From Corbicula japonica (lineage: Eukaryota; Mollusca; Bivalvia; Venerida; Cyrenidae): 64,000 nucleotides of DNA. Below are positions 63,450 through 64,000 of the stretch, piece by piece (position 1 is the stretch's first letter; every line of letters begins with the position of its first letter). The position numbers were made by a program, and so were the translations under genes. The notes under the pieces are model-generated. The model did no database searches. It was not told where the DNA came from and saw nothing but the letters and a program-made list of their open reading frames with translations. The stretch lies in contig JAZAYU010000052.1 in NCBI GenBank assembly GCA_038501625.1, positions 4,736,811 through 4,800,810 of the forward strand. The letters are read 5' to 3'.

Positions 63450-64000
63450 GCTCACCTGTCACGTAGTGACAAGGTGAGCTTTTGTGACTGCCTGATGTCC
63501 GTCGTCCGTCGTGCGTCGTCCGTCGTGCGTCGTCCGTCGTGCGTCGTCAACAATTGCTTCAATCCACTTCTTCTCTGAAACGGCTTGGCCAATTTTGATG
63601 AAACTTGCCACGTATGTTCCTTGCATGAAGCTCTTCCAAAGTTGTTCAAAGAAATCAATTCCATGCAGAACTCTGGTTGCCATGGCAACCGAAAGGAAAA
63701 ACTTTAAAAATCTTCTTGTCTGAAACCACAAGGCCTAGAGCTTAGATATTTGGCATTTAGCATCCTCTAGTGGAGCTCTACAAAGATTGTTCAAATTATT
63801 TCCCTGGGGTCAAAATTGGCCCCGCCCCAGGGGTCACTTCATTTTACATAGACTTATATAGGAAAAACTTTAAAAATCTTCTTGTCTGAAACCACAAGGC
63901 CTAGAGCTTAGATATTTGGCATTAAGCATCCTCTTGTGAAACTCTACAAAGATTGTTCAAATTATTTCCCTGGGGTTAAAATTGGCCCCGCCCCAGGGGT
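63450..64000 (+). repeat. Interspersed repeat with GTCCGTCGTGC run and two 167-bp units
   Basis: TTTAGCTCACCTGTCACGTA and GTGACAAGGTGAGCTTTTGT open it. A CGTCCGTCGTGCGT run follows at 63497-63549. Two units beginning GGAAAAACTTTAAAAATCTT (63695 and 63861) and ending with GGCCCCGCCCCAGGGGT follow and run out of the window. Confidence 0.85.

Overview
The window is eukaryotic genomic DNA, AT-rich, with short exons, GT-AG introns and very dense small repeats. The gene content (a collagen XV/XVIII-type endostatin end, an Sp1-4 class zinc-finger factor, the autophagy receptor NBR1) shows a metazoan. The dispersed foldback repeats, the long intergenic tandem repeats and the transposon families resemble those I associate with bivalve molluscs, probably a heterodont clam. 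That taxonomic call is inference from style, not from a search.

Layout. 1-4092 is the 3' end of a plus-strand collagen gene whose last four coding exons encode the endostatin domain. 4093-28963 is a gene-poor stretch. It holds copies of two foldback MITE families (called A and B here), a decayed mariner with a putative intron (13763-15578) sitting in a 46-bp satellite that grew out of MITE-A, a second deleted mariner (17144-18148), about 1.4 kb of simple and purine-rich sequence (20.7-22.3 kb), a roughly 160-bp tandem repeat (25.0-26.0 kb) and a tRNA-Thr(AGT)-like gene. 28964-35211 is a seven-exon Sp-family transcription factor, 785 codons when spliced. 35.2-41.5 kb is intergenic, with a broken hAT transposon inserted in a MITE-A copy. 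41579-63237 and beyond is NBR1: 14 coding exons are visible, covering PB1, ZZ and FW domains; the LIR and UBA parts should lie past the window.

NBR1 introns carry two notable insertions. The first intron has a 1,212-bp element made of two 452-bp inverted arms that are almost identical, with a perfect 8-bp target duplication. The intron at 49291-55314 has a 4.6-kb pogo/Tigger-like element with terminal inverted repeats and a TA duplication. On the strand opposite to NBR1 it carries an apparently intact nine-exon, 630-residue transposase gene ending in a basic coiled coil and a PHD finger. This last element is the strongest candidate for something little described.

The host genes are unrelated in function. 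The promoter of NBR1 has three TCACGTGA boxes, one a GTCACGTGAC CLEAR-type palindrome about 110 bp before the ATG, which fits TFEB/MITF-type control of an autophagy gene. The Sp gene has a GC/GT box and a perfect CRE about 140 bp before its ATG. All exon boundaries were worked out by eye from splice sites, reading phase and protein similarity remembered from the families.
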